A stretch of DNA of 36,620 nt from Branchiostoma floridae (Eukaryota; Chordata; Leptocardii; Amphioxiformes; Branchiostomatidae), in NCBI RefSeq assembly GCF_000003815.2, contig NC_049984.1, forward strand, positions 9,899,443-9,936,062, given 5' to 3'. The notes under the pieces are model-generated. The model ran no database searches. It had not been told where the DNA came from and was given only the letters and a program-made list of their open reading frames with translations. This document shows, piece by piece, positions 1-10,244 of this stretch (its first letter is position 1; each line of letters begins with the position of its first letter). A program made the position numbers and the translations under genes.

Positions 1-490
1 TCTTACCAAGGGCACTGGCACATTCTAGACGGTATGATTACACTAAACAACGTGGTAGCACCTGCAGAAAAGGAATCAGCTGTAATTCTCTGGAGTACTG
101 GGGATGGAGGTAGCCTGGCTGAAAGCAGACACGACTCACTCCAGTCCTTAATACTAGGTGCGCTAAAGTATACCTACTAGTATTCTAATCCCATGTTCTA
201 TAGCCTGAGGAAAGTCGCAATTCTGGGTCAGCGCTATCACACGCGACCCCAGGAGGTTACAGGGCGCTTGAATCTCAAAGGCCCGGGCTTCTTTTGAATG
301 TCTAAGAGAGCTCCATCCGGCCTTGCCGAGACAACAAATATCAGCAAGCGATCCTCAGCAGCGGCACAGCCGGCCACGCGAACCCAGTCCGCAAAGAGCA
401 GAAAGCCCAACAGGAAGGGGTGGATTACAACTAAATGAACATTTCTGACATTGGCTTCTACAATTGGTGTGGTTCCTATAGGTAGCGGTA

Positions 491-731
491 ATATGCGTAG
501 TCTAGTGGTTAGCGGCCCTGCCTCTGGAACTAGAAGCCATGGGTTTGATTCCGGCTGTGCCGCTCTCCCGACATGCGTGCTACTGGAAAGGGCTGCAGTC
601 ATTAGGACGGGGTGTTAAGCCGTGGTCCACTGTTCATTGTGCTTGTCTAGAAGAGCTAGGGGAATTTTCTCAGTACAATGGACCTCTAAACAATGTACAT
701 GTATATATAGTTTCTTTCTTTCTTTCTTCTC
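491..731 (+). repeat. tRNA-derived SINE, degenerate
   Basis: A box A-like sequence TAGTCTAGTGG lies at 498-508 and a box B-like GGTTTGATTCC at 542-552, the spacing expected of an internal RNA polymerase III promoter. No complementary acceptor stem encloses them, so this is not a working tRNA gene. The tRNA-like head is followed by an unrelated body of about 150 bp and then a TTTC simple repeat at about 711-730, the usual head-body-tail plan of a SINE. Exact borders and target-site duplication were not resolved. Confidence 0.6.
711..730 (+). repeat. TTTC microsatellite
   Basis: A short run of TTTC units, probably the 3' tail of the SINE that precedes it. Confidence 0.75.
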
Positions 732-821
732 TTGTCACGACCAGTGGAAGACTAGCTCTTCAGTGAGCTAAATTGGTTCGAGATCACTTTGAAATATTCC
801 TTTTTTCCTCCCATCCCCCAG

Positions 822-935
822 GAGCAGCCCATCCCAGGTTTCCGTGTGGGAGAACATCTGGAGTTCATGCAGCAGCTGGAGGAGAGGTACCGCCAGACTG
901 TGCAGCCGGACATGAGAAACCTCGCCAAGCCGTGA
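822..935 (+). CDS. Terminal coding exon of an unidentified gene
   Basis: A good acceptor (pyrimidine tract ending in CCCCCAG at 821) opens a frame of 37 codons that closes with TGA at 933-935. The peptide begins EQPIPGFRVGEHLEFM and continues with QQLEERYRQTVQPDMRNLAKP; it is amphipathic and looks like a short C-terminal helix. Polyadenylation signals follow, first AATAAA at 946-951, which supports a last exon. I do not recognise the family from 37 residues. The incoming phase is assumed to be 0; other frames through this exon are Pro/Gly/Ala-rich and less protein-like. Earlier exons lie left of the window. Confidence 0.6.
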   Translation, partial: EQPIPGFRVGEHLEFMQQLEERYRQTVQPDMRNLAKP

Positions 936-1570
936 GCTCTCCAGGAATAAAAACTCTTCAACACTGTAAGAAGAGTGATAAAGGGTAAATGACCCGCTCC
1001 AAGGTATATGTACATGTACATGTATATGGTGTCATAACGCCAGGTCGTTTGCTATAACCATGGAATAAATCTATTTGACACCTAGAAATTCATTCGACAC
1101 CCAGCTTGTGACAATTCTATGTGTTACGGAGGGCCTTGTAATTGGTCAAAGTCGTCTGGCTATATTGTACCTTTTTGCTCCATGAAATAACCAGGACATG
1201 GTGCCTATGTGTATTTATTGTACAAAGGTGTATATAATGATATGGAAATGGAGTTTGCAAAGTTGTAAGTCAATTTTTGGCACTCATCATTTTGTATAGT
1301 GGAAAATTTTAATTTGTTGCCTTGTTGTACATAGTCTTATTGCTTTTTGAAAAATACTGAAATAATACTAAGTCTTATTGATAAGATGTTATATTGTGTG
1401 AAGATTGTATAATTGGACAATGCCTAGAATATTACTGGTCAACCTGTATCAGTGTGTGTACATGTATTGCAGATGCTTGTATACTTTGATTGGTTGAATA
1501 CGGATTAGTAGACCTCGTAATGCCAAAGCTGTATAATTATTTAACATCAATAAAACACGCTGACCAGAAT
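936..1570 (+). other. 3' UTR of the upstream gene
   Basis: AT-rich non-coding sequence after the stop codon. AATAAA hexamers at 946-951, 1064-1069 and 1549-1554 allow alternative 3' ends; the last would give a UTR of about 630 nt. No structured RNA element was recognised. Confidence 0.5.
1549..1554 (+). terminator. Distal poly(A) signal AATAAA
   Basis: Canonical hexamer in the AT-rich 3' flank of the upstream terminal exon. It is followed within 40 nt by a T-rich stretch (TTTCCTCCTTC near 1580), as expected downstream of a cleavage site. Confidence 0.4.
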
Positions 1571-4500
1571 ATACATCATATTTCCTCCTTCATTATTGAT
1601 ACTTTAATATCAGACTTTCCATATATATGATGGTTTGACTAATTCATAGCAGATCATCATCATGAAGATAGCCAATAAATTGTGACACGGATGCATGACT
1701 TTCCCATTGGACTGTTCCATTATCAGTGAAACAAGTACGGTACAACAGGCTAGTGGTTGTACCACTTTTCTCTGCAAAGGTTACACCATGAGGCTGGAAA
1801 ATTTTCTTGGACTATCTCTATTGAAATCTTATTATTATATATAATAGTGATAGTTCTTGAACTGTCCTGATTTCTAACTTCAAAAATACGACAAGAAAAT
1901 AAGAACAAAAATAAGAGTCTTTAACTCTTAAAGATCAGTTCTTCCAGATCTCTTCAGTGTCACTGGCGAAAAATGGTGGATACCATCTGAAACGTCTGAA
2001 TGTTTCCAAAATTATATATCTTAGATTTGTGAAGATAGTACAATGTTACCTGTAGCTATTGTTAAGGAAAAGATAGTACATTCACATCTGTAAGACCCAC
2101 ACCAGTCTGAGTAACCTTGTCCCAGTTCTGTCACACACCGTCAGGAAGAACATGCTGTGGAATTTGTCTCCCCTGTGTTAGAAAGAACCCCATCACTGTG
2201 ATTCACTGTCAAGCCTAACATCACCCTTTTACTGCCCAGGGGAAATAATGACCTTGTAGGATTTTGACATACATGTACCCCTCATACCCTGATAAATTTG
2301 TCACAGCTAGTATATTAAGGGAAAAGAAAATATGTTTTAGATGATGAAGATATGGGTCAAATTGTAGTCTTTTCAGTATGTATGACATTCTTTTTTATAA
2401 ACATGTATCAAAATTGATTGAAGCTTTCACCAGCTGATTTCCAATGGTTCCCTTCAACAAAGTCATTCCCACACAATTGCAGAGTAGAAGCTATAAATCA
2501 TAAAACTGCCTAACACAGACAGCCAAGTACACCTGACCTTGCTGTTGCATATACTAACCTTTGTGTGGGAAACATCTGCTACATGCTACATGTACCATGT
2601 TGTTTACAGTGAAGCAGAACTATTCATGGGAAATGTTGCACTGCCCCAGGGTAACAGCAGGACTGCAAGGATAAAATGCTACACAAAGAGTTACTCAAAA
2701 CATCCTACCCCCCTGAAGATGTAATGGAACAGCCCTTTAGTCCTCCTTAGGGAAATATATACATGCAAAGTGCAGGTGACTAAGATAAGAATTGCTTTTA
2801 ATAGCCTTTTATCAAGAAACATCACCTTGCCATGTTTTGTATTTGCGTTGCATTGATAGAAACAAGCATCTCTGTAATGTTACAGCTATAGTTTATAGTC
2901 GAAGCAAAGTGGCCCTTGCTATCTCAAGTCTGGTTTGGCACAGTGTTGATAAAAGCTCTTTGATTTAAAGCTATAATGTTTCTTCATCTATTTAAAGGAT
3001 TCCAGTGGGAAGTGGTAAAAACGAATCACAGAATCTGCTGATAAATGATGCATGATTCCTCTTTATTGTCCCATTTTATTGTCATAGTGGGAGGAAGTTC
3101 ATGAATATTTTAATGAGTCAGCAATTCTGACATTTCTTTGATCAGCAACAAATGAACACTGCCCTATAGAACTTTTCGCATCTTCCTGGTGAATCACAGT
3201 CCTTGATTTTAATATTCCTTCATAATAGATATGGTATTTTTCTAAATGTGAAACTAATAATTGTGGGGTCACTTTAACAATCTTTAAGCAATTTGCGGGC
3301 TCTTGTTTAAGTTCAAAGCAAAATTTTCAACCGGTAACTTTCGTTGATTTTGACTAGAAAGCAAATCATTACATTCGGAATCGCTTGTTGTACAACTGAT
3401 CCATCGATTCATAGCTAGCAAATTCATATACCGATTGGCACAATATATTAACAATGTCATGGTGGTGTGTGATTCAGAAAAGCAAGACTTCCCTACAGTA
3501 AATTGCTAGAAATCTATTGAAAACTGATAGAATCTATGGATGGGCAGGGCTTGGTGATAAAGCCCGTATAAGCAGACAGAAATGAATCATTTCTTGGCGG
3601 TGTATCTCAGTATGCATGGGAGGGAAGCGTCTTCATGGGCGGATATTGGAGCATCATCAGCAGTCATCAGTTATATACAATGTAATAATCTAGGATCTGC
3701 GTGAAACATATAGTAGCAAATATCATAGGTCAATTTCTCACGAACAATGTCATATCCAAGAGGAATCGCGTACATTGAAAATGTTGGTGAAAACGGTCTC
3801 CCACAGGGGACGGCACGTTTTTCAAAATAAGTATGACGATGGCCGCCAATCATTAGGTACATTTTATATATTCATAGGCAAGTGCAAGTTTCTTTGAAAG
3901 AATGATTTTGCCACCCTTGCCCATATTATATTTTGCTCAGCCGTTGCAGGAAATTCATGCGTTTTATTCATTTTCGCCAACACCTACTACTACCCCATGA
4001 TCGTCATTTACCCCGGCAGGAGAGTGTAGAGAGAAGGTGTTTGTCTCCTTTTTTGCCTTCACGCCATTCCGCTGTTGAACTTGAAGGCAATTACAAGCCC
4101 AGACAGCTCGCGGTACGCTTTCACTAGACATGAGAGCACCCAAGATTGCTCCAGTCGCACGAACATCAATAATTCAGTCTAAGCCGTGGTTTTCTATGGA
4201 AAGAACGTGCCCAAACTGCAAAGCGTGTCGACAGTGGACCGTTTTTCCTATCAAAACTGTTCCCCTGTAAATCCTGGCTGTGTGGCGGGTGCAGATAGGG
4301 GGTCATCCTGCCGGAGTTGCTAATGTCTGGTTTCATCGTTATGGTGCTGGCTACAGCCATTCTTAAGAACTTAAATCTTTATCCGGCTTCCAGAAAGAAG
4401 GATGTGGGGAGGTTCATTACTTGAACTTCATGGAGGCGGTATCGCATCCGACGCCAGATAAGGTATTGCGTTCAAAGTCACCAACAGCGTATTAAATCTT

Positions 4501-5480
4501 TCACTTATTAAAAAAACGCTAGTCTTCTAAACCTTTTTTCACGACCTTGGAAACCTGTAATTGTTTCCCACCGTTTTTTTCTCAAGGTGATCTATGAGAT
4601 TAGATTTTCCTCGTGATCGGCCATTTCTACCGAATTAGTCTAGTGGAAATGACGACAACCTTTCAATTAGAGTCAGTCCTCAGGCTACAACTGGGGAGAG
4701 CCTAACGCCCAATCCTTGGGACCAAGAGCAGTACTGTAGATTAGGCTGCATAGAGGTTTTGAACTACATCTTCATCTAATAAGTGGGTTGAAAGAGATCA
4801 TCTATATTTGTTATGGTTGGACGCAATTCGGCCCTCGGAAACTAATCAGCAGAACGGCAACATACATAGTATCTGTCTCCCAGGGCTCGTAGGAATTACC
4901 CATTATTGTGTTGTACAGCCAACGGTGGGAAACGATCGGTAAGTGGATTTTGGTTCTGTTTTGTCAAGGTTGGCAACTTAAAGAAGTGTTTTCCCTGAGA
5001 TGAAAACGCTAGGTCCCCTTCCAAAGAATTAAGGAAAACAATATCGTGAAATCGTTAACGTATATATACGTATATGACTGACAATGACCTTGAAATGAAA
5101 TCAACTTAATTTTGCGTCAGAACTTTTCTCGCGTTTGCCGTTGCGGTTTGAATTACAAATAGTAAGTCCTTCCGAATTATTGTATGATTCTTTCCTATAT
5201 CTGAAGCCAATACAAGTATTAGAATGCACTCTGTGTTGTAATGTGTACTTGTAACTAACTGCCATCAGACAGTTGGATTAGTTATGTCAACCAACCTTAT
5301 CTTATCGGGCAATGTTCTCATGATGGCACTGGGGGCACGGCGCGCGTGTGAAAAGGCAAGGCTCGTTGAAGAGTGACGGACTGGGATAGATAGTATCCTC
5401 TAAAGTACCTGTGAACTATTTAACAAGGGTGACCTCTCCAGCAATCCAGGTGTACTTTTCCCTGGAGCATGTCTTGTCGT
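1571..5480. other. Intergenic stretch, no gene seen
   Basis: AT-rich sequence with frequent stops in all frames. The few open frames of 60-66 codons (2539-2724, 3671-3862, 3933-4127, 4166-4360) have no recognisable domain, no convincing splice sites and no composition shift, and are expected by chance in this length. A short TATATACGTATATA-type palindrome lies near 5060-5075. Confidence 0.5.
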
Positions 5481-5484
5481 CTGC

Positions 5485-5516
5485 GATAGCGATCACGTGA
5501 TTGCTATCTGACCAAT
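5485..5516. promoter_or_regulatory. Palindromic E-box next to a CCAAT box
   Basis: A 24-bp near-perfect palindrome (5485-5508, one mismatched pair) is centred on ATCACGTGAT and contains the E-box CACGTG at 5494-5499. A CCAAT box follows at 5512-5516. TCACGTGA is the core bound by the MITF/TFE and USF bHLH-zip families, and CCAAT binds NF-Y. This pairing is typical of vertebrate-style proximal promoters. A usable splice donor, CAG|GTAATC, lies about 120 nt downstream, so this may be a promoter for a non-coding first exon of the large gene. The link is inference. Confidence 0.35.
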
Positions 5517-5638
5517 CAGCCGATACGAGACAGACGTGTGGAAACACTTGATGAAACAGTGCGCCGAAGTGTGTCATCACACCTCAAGTGTTGTTGTACA
5601 CAACTGATGATGATAAATTGGGACTGGCATTTCTACAG
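5517..5638 (+). other. Candidate non-coding first exon (5' UTR)
   Basis: The segment ends in TTCTACAG|GTAATC (donor at 5639-5640) downstream of the E-box/CCAAT pair. Within it AACACTTGA (5543-5551) and TCAAGTGTT (5584-5592) form a 9-bp inverted repeat. The ATG exon at 10184 is preceded by a clear acceptor at 10166, so at least one upstream non-coding exon is expected; this is one candidate, and the donor AAG|GTAAGA at 9784 is another. Confidence 0.2.
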
Positions 5639-7299
5639 GTAATCGAAAGAAGTTCATAAAGTTATAAATTTGAATTTGCCAATTTGCCTAACGAAACGAA
5701 CACCAAAAGCACTGTCATATTAAAATCTTTATATTTATATGTATGAAACCCATAGAAAATAGCCATAGAAACATAAGAACACAAACTATACAAACTACAA
5801 TTTACACACATAAAAAAAAGACTGTTTAAACTGACAATCTGACCTCAGCGTATTATAAACGCTGCTATGTCGCAACTCATGCAAGCTACTAGGTATGTTG
5901 AAATATTTTAGATTTCTATGTTAGAAGAGGGAAAACGTTCTACTTTGAATAGAGTTGTTACTGTATGCTTCCAAATAATTTATCGCAATATTATGTGAAA
6001 CCCTGGCATCAAGCTACTGTATGCCCCTCCCTGCTACCGACTAAATGGATTATATGTTGAAAGTCCGAGGGCGTTTTACTGCCGTTTACTGTACTCATGA
6101 TCATAACTCGCTCTGCGTTAGGAAATAGACAACGATCAAGCTGAGTGCCATAGCTATCTATACAACGTATAACTCTAAGTTATGGACGTAGTAAACTTTT
6201 ATAAAAGCCTTTGCTTGCGTGCACATAAATATATAGGGCAAAGTTGTCCTTTGAGTGACCCAAAAACATCTACATTACATGTCACGCATGTATGCTGTCA
6301 CAAACAACTTGGTGGGGAAAGTGTTTATCAACGACTAAAGAAAAGAGCTTCAATCAAACTCATGTCAGACAATCAAAGATGATGTTTCATCGTTGACCTC
6401 TACTAAGATCCTCAGTATTCAGGAAGAGTAGCCCGGAATACCTCGGGGGCAACGGATAGCTTTGCATTCAAATGGAATAACTGTTGTCATCACTATCATC
6501 CCCATCTTTGGCTGAGTGTCCTGTCTGTGACTTAGCTGAACTTGACCGTGGCTTTAGATGTGTCAGCAGAAGGGCGGAAGACCCACGCCCTTCCCGTGAC
6601 GGCCACCCGTCGCGCACGAGCCGCCTGGATCTGAAGATACACTCGTTTCCTGGACGTGAACTAACCAGCACGAGAATGATCATGAAAGAAAAAATGATGA
6701 ACTTGACAACGAAATATCGTCTAAGCTATTTAAGGCGCATGATGAGATATATCCTGTACACGTAGATGAGGATGTGACCATTGAATGTGCTATAAATTTT
6801 CAAAGGTCTTCTAAACTGAAAAACGATGCACGATGAAACTTTGCATATACATGTAAATGTAACAAAATAGAAGTACACTATTAGTATTCGGTGAGCATTT
6901 ACGGTATGTGAAGCGCTAAGTACTTCGGCGATCTATTTGTATGCTTGTAAAAATGTGGCATTCAGTATATACTGAGTGGGTGTAGAGTTGGACTCCACCC
7001 TGACCAAGTTTCCTCAAGTGACTCACTACTTCACGTGATATTCCTTCAACATCACACACCCAAGAGTCGTTAACCGCCGAGTCAAAAGGGTCAGCTACCA
7101 TGCATGGTTTACGGGTTTGGCCTAGAAGAGATATTTGCCTACTAGCAGGAACAGGCGGTAGATCTAGATACCATGCGTTTCACCGGTTACGAGCATCCAA
7201 CTGCTGTAATTGTGCTAATTTTCAAGTCGTTCTGATTTCGTGAAAACAATGTACACACTTTATTAAAGAAATATATTTGAGATGGAATATTTTGTCTGG
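5639..7299. other. Non-coding stretch
   Basis: AT-rich, with no gene recognised. Small open frames at 6182-6382 and 6484-6765 (and an antisense frame at 6468-6683) show no domain or splice context. I see nothing else I can name. Confidence 0.45.
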
Positions 7300-7302
7300 T
7301 TA

Positions 7303-7548
7303 AGGCCCCCTCTCACTTGACGTGCGGCACGCTTGCGGCATTGCTGCGTTCGTTCACTGCGGTACTGTTTTGTTATTTTCTCCGATTTGTTATAATTCAG
7401 ATATTGCGCAATACGTAAAAGTGTGACATAGAAGACCACAAAATACACAACAAGTAAGAAAATTCGTTCTTTATCTCTGAAATTCGTTGAGCATCTTCCG
7501 AACGCAGCAATGCCGCAAGCGTGCCGCACGTCAAGTGAGAGGGGGCCT
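7303..7548. mobile_element. PIF/Harbinger-like MITE with perfect 50-bp TIRs
   Basis: The sequence 7303-7352 is the exact reverse complement of 7499-7548, beginning AGGCCCCCTCTCACTTGACG and ending CGTCAAGTGAGAGGGGGCCT. The element is flanked on both sides by TTA (7300-7302 and 7549-7551), a 3-bp target-site duplication typical of PIF/Harbinger transposons. The 146-bp interior encodes no transposase, so this is a non-autonomous MITE. The absence of any mismatch over 50 bp of arms indicates recent insertion or strong homogenisation. Confidence 0.88.
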
Positions 7549-7551
7549 TTA

Positions 7552-9235
7552 GTTTCTGTCGGTGCCTCCCTATTTTCCAGGGTAGACATATCACTTGGTT
7601 GTCGATGTCACCCCACATGTGATGGTCTTGCATGGACTGTGGAAAACTTCATACATATATTGGAACACTTTTGTTTCGGCTTCATGAAGAGTTGGCAAAA
7701 AAAGGCGAACGCCAATACTAGATTTCCGAGGCGTAACTCTAGACTGCCTAAAGGTGAAACAAAATCCCCTTGCACACGTCACGCACAGTGCCGTGAAAGG
7801 TAATAGAAATGTCAAGGCTGTGGTCTGTTTAACATCGTCACCTCAGGTGTACCTCAGACTGGCTCAGGTGTACTTGTGAATATCAAAAATCTACTCATTA
7901 TATCACCTGAGAGTTTTTGGTCACGGCTGTGACTGATAATGGGTAATGGGTATTTGTGCTGAAGGACCCTGAAACTTTATCACGCGGTGCTCTCCGAATA
8001 TGTAGATGACCTAGTCAAATTTCGCAGTCTCTCAAAAGTGGTGTGAAAATATTGAAGCAGAAAAATCTTTGAACACAAGCGAGACATTTGCTGTGGCCAT
8101 TAATGTATGATGATCTTAAAATCATACTTTGACATACATTTAGTATATGTATATCCCGCCAATGCTCATGGGCCAGTGTCAGGATATACCTATATATTCA
8201 TGCCGTTTAGAATTTTAAATTTCAAGGTATACATATGGCATGGATCAAAATTTCCATTTCGGAATGCGGTAAGCCAAAGCAAAAGCTATCACACCAGTTC
8301 CCGTTTTTGCATAAAAATGTATCCATACGTATTGTGACAGATTTTGGAAGTCACGTGGGACCACCATCATTTATATATGCGGATAAAAAAAATCATGAAC
8401 GTTGATCCCGGTTAAGTCCAGCCAACGACGTTGTGAAAACCCCTGCCAGTTTCACCTGTCTATAGTGCTAGTGGGCCGTGAACGTACATGTATGGCTATG
8501 AATGAATGAATGAGCGCGAACTGTTTGAAAAAAAGAATCGGAAAAGTGATTGACCTGCCCTCTCAGATACAGAGGGCAGTTAGATTTAATACAGAGGAGA
8601 GGTCATTCAATAAGCGAATGTACCATTTGGGACAATTTAAACTTTAATTACCCACCACAGTGTAGTTATGGCTCCCCTTACATGGAATTGGCTCTTGGAA
8701 AGAAAGATTTAATTAACGTACGCGACGACGCCCTAAAATTTCCCCGAACAATCATGTTATCGCAGTATTATTTCCCGATAACTTTGGACATCGGCTTGCT
8801 CTATTAACGTCATCAGTTAACTATCTAGATGGTAGTTTTCGAAGCCATCATACATCGTGGTACTAGTAGCTCCGTCTCCTATTCAGTCAATTTCCAAAGT
8901 GGTGGAAATACTCGTATGTGTTGTTGGTCAACCATGAAAACATCGCGAGTAGCTGCTGCCATGCCTGAAATGCATTTTCTCCGTTGGTCGCAACCGCCCA
9001 AACCGCTACAGTATCGTCACACAGAACCTTTCCTACCAGACATCTGGAATTTAAGCCGATGCCTGGCAACGTGTCCTCCGCCCCTCTGACCTCTGTGACA
9101 TTTAGCAAACAGGCTCCCTGGTTATTTTGCAACCAACACTTCAGAGAGGAGAGTAGTGCGGTGAGTTGTCCTTCTTGTTGTGTCGATGGCTAACGGTGGA
9201 GGAATATCCCGAGCTGGACATCTAGACAACAAACA
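7552..9235. other. Non-coding stretch with short motifs
   Basis: No gene is recognised. CTCAGGTGTAC occurs twice near 7842-7875, giving a small cluster of CAGGTG/CACCTG E-boxes together with CACCTG near 7903. A perfect 9-bp hairpin, CTGCCCTCT/AGAGGGCAG with a 7-nt loop, lies at 8555-8579. Open frames at 8550-8807, 8829-9089 and 8887-9132 (minus) have no identifiable domain. Confidence 0.4.
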
Positions 9236-9269
9236 GGGTCGGTGATGTCACTACAGAGGTCACTGACCC
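9236..9269. promoter_or_regulatory. Inverted repeat with IR-1 nuclear-receptor-like site
   Basis: GGGTCGGTGA (9236-9245) and TCACTGACCC (9260-9269) pair with one G-T mismatch around a 14-nt loop. Within it AGGTCA C TGACCC (9257-9269) fits an inverted repeat spaced by one base, the arrangement recognised by some RXR heterodimers. Function is speculative. Confidence 0.25.
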
Positions 9270-10166
9270 GTCACCTTTGACGGTATATTTGTTTGTAGTA
9301 CCTGAGGTACACAGAAGCAGGTGGGATTTCGCCCAAGGCCCCTTAGGCTACGCGTGGATTTGTTACAGCGTTGATTCCACCTGCGGGAAAGCGTTGTCTT
9401 TGCCTCTTCAGAATCCGTAAACAGTCCACAAAGTCACGTTCATACCGACTATCCTTGAACCGGTCAGGGCCAACTCCCCACGGATGTAAATAAAATTACG
9501 TCTGCCGGTTGATACAGCGCAGGAGCGGTTCGACCTACTGGGGCTTGGCTGTGCGACGTATCCGCGATCGATCCTCCACTTTTCATTGCACGCAGTACCG
9601 TCATACAAGCAAACATCGCGCCGCTCTGTGTGCTACGCTTGGAGAGGGAAGGCGGCTGACCAGCCAGTGGAAAAAACACCATTACGGGCCACATGGTAAC
9701 GGGATACTGTCTGTGATCACATTGCACAAATCGGATATATCTGAGATTTGGTTGTGACTGGAGAGGAAACCTTTTTCTCCAAGGTAAGACTCTCCTTCCT
9801 CGTGTGGACCGTGGAGGTTGTTCAGTATATAGGCACTGTGTCGTTTGATATTTACGTCACTTCATGACCGACAAAGAAGGCTTAAGTGGCCGAGTATAAT
9901 GTGTCAGAGAAGCTGACACTCGTTGAGGTTTGTTCACCCAGCGCTGCCCTCTGTCGTATGCGCGGAATTTATTCCCGGACACCATAGCTGACCGTAATGG
10001 CGGGGAAAGGATGGACGCTTGTCATTCCTGGTGATTTAGTGTCACCTCCGAACTCGCAACATACCATAATAGCGGCTGTACCAACCAGGCACTGCAACAA
10101 CACATCGCACGGCTTGTCGAGCTAGCTAGCGGTTGATCTTTTGTCTTTCATTTTATATTTTCGCAG
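9270..10166 (+). other. 5' non-coding region ahead of the start exon
   Basis: No coding exon is seen. AAG|GTAAGA at 9781-9789 is a near-consensus donor (exon end 9783) and could end a short 5' UTR exon spliced to the acceptor TTTTATATTTTCGCAG at 10166. Open frames at 9408-9757 on both strands look fortuitous. Confidence 0.35.
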
Positions 10167-10244
10167 GCGACGGTTTGTGAGAGATGGGAAACAAGTGTTG
10201 CAAATGCTGTGCTTGCTGCCGGTGTGTGGGAAGACCTCCTAAAG
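10167..10244 (+). CDS. NLR-like gene, exon 1: lipid-anchor N-terminus (ATG at 10184)
   Basis: A pyrimidine-rich acceptor (TTTTCGCAG) precedes 17 nt of 5' UTR and then ATG at 10184 with G at -3 and at +4. The exon encodes MGNKCCKCCACCRCVGRPPK and ends at AAAG|GTAAGC (10244), phase 1. Gly2 followed by Asn, Lys, Cys, Cys fits the N-myristoylation pattern, and Cys5, 6, 8, 9, 11, 12 and 14 are a typical S-acylation cluster. The known consequence of such a combination is stable attachment to the cytosolic face of a membrane. The start is chosen because the frame joins phase-compatibly to the next exon and a Gly2-Cys cluster is only meaningful at a true N-terminus. A zinc-binding cysteine cluster is the alternative reading. 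Confidence 0.7.

Larger units (their letters stand above)
1..821 (+). other. Probable last intron of the upstream gene
   Basis: This stretch ends in a pyrimidine-rich tract and an AG at 820-821 that opens the terminal exon at 822. I see no convincing coding exon in 1-490. The middle part is a tRNA-derived SINE, annotated separately. Short open frames on both strands overlap the SINE and do not look like genes. Confidence 0.5.

Noticed and set aside
491-560. Functional tRNA gene
   Set aside because: A and B boxes are present but no acceptor stem pairs, and a SINE body and TTTC tail follow.
8550-9193. Overlapping frames on both strands as coding exons
   Set aside because: No recognisable motifs, frames conflict with one another, and no phase-compatible junctions to the large gene.
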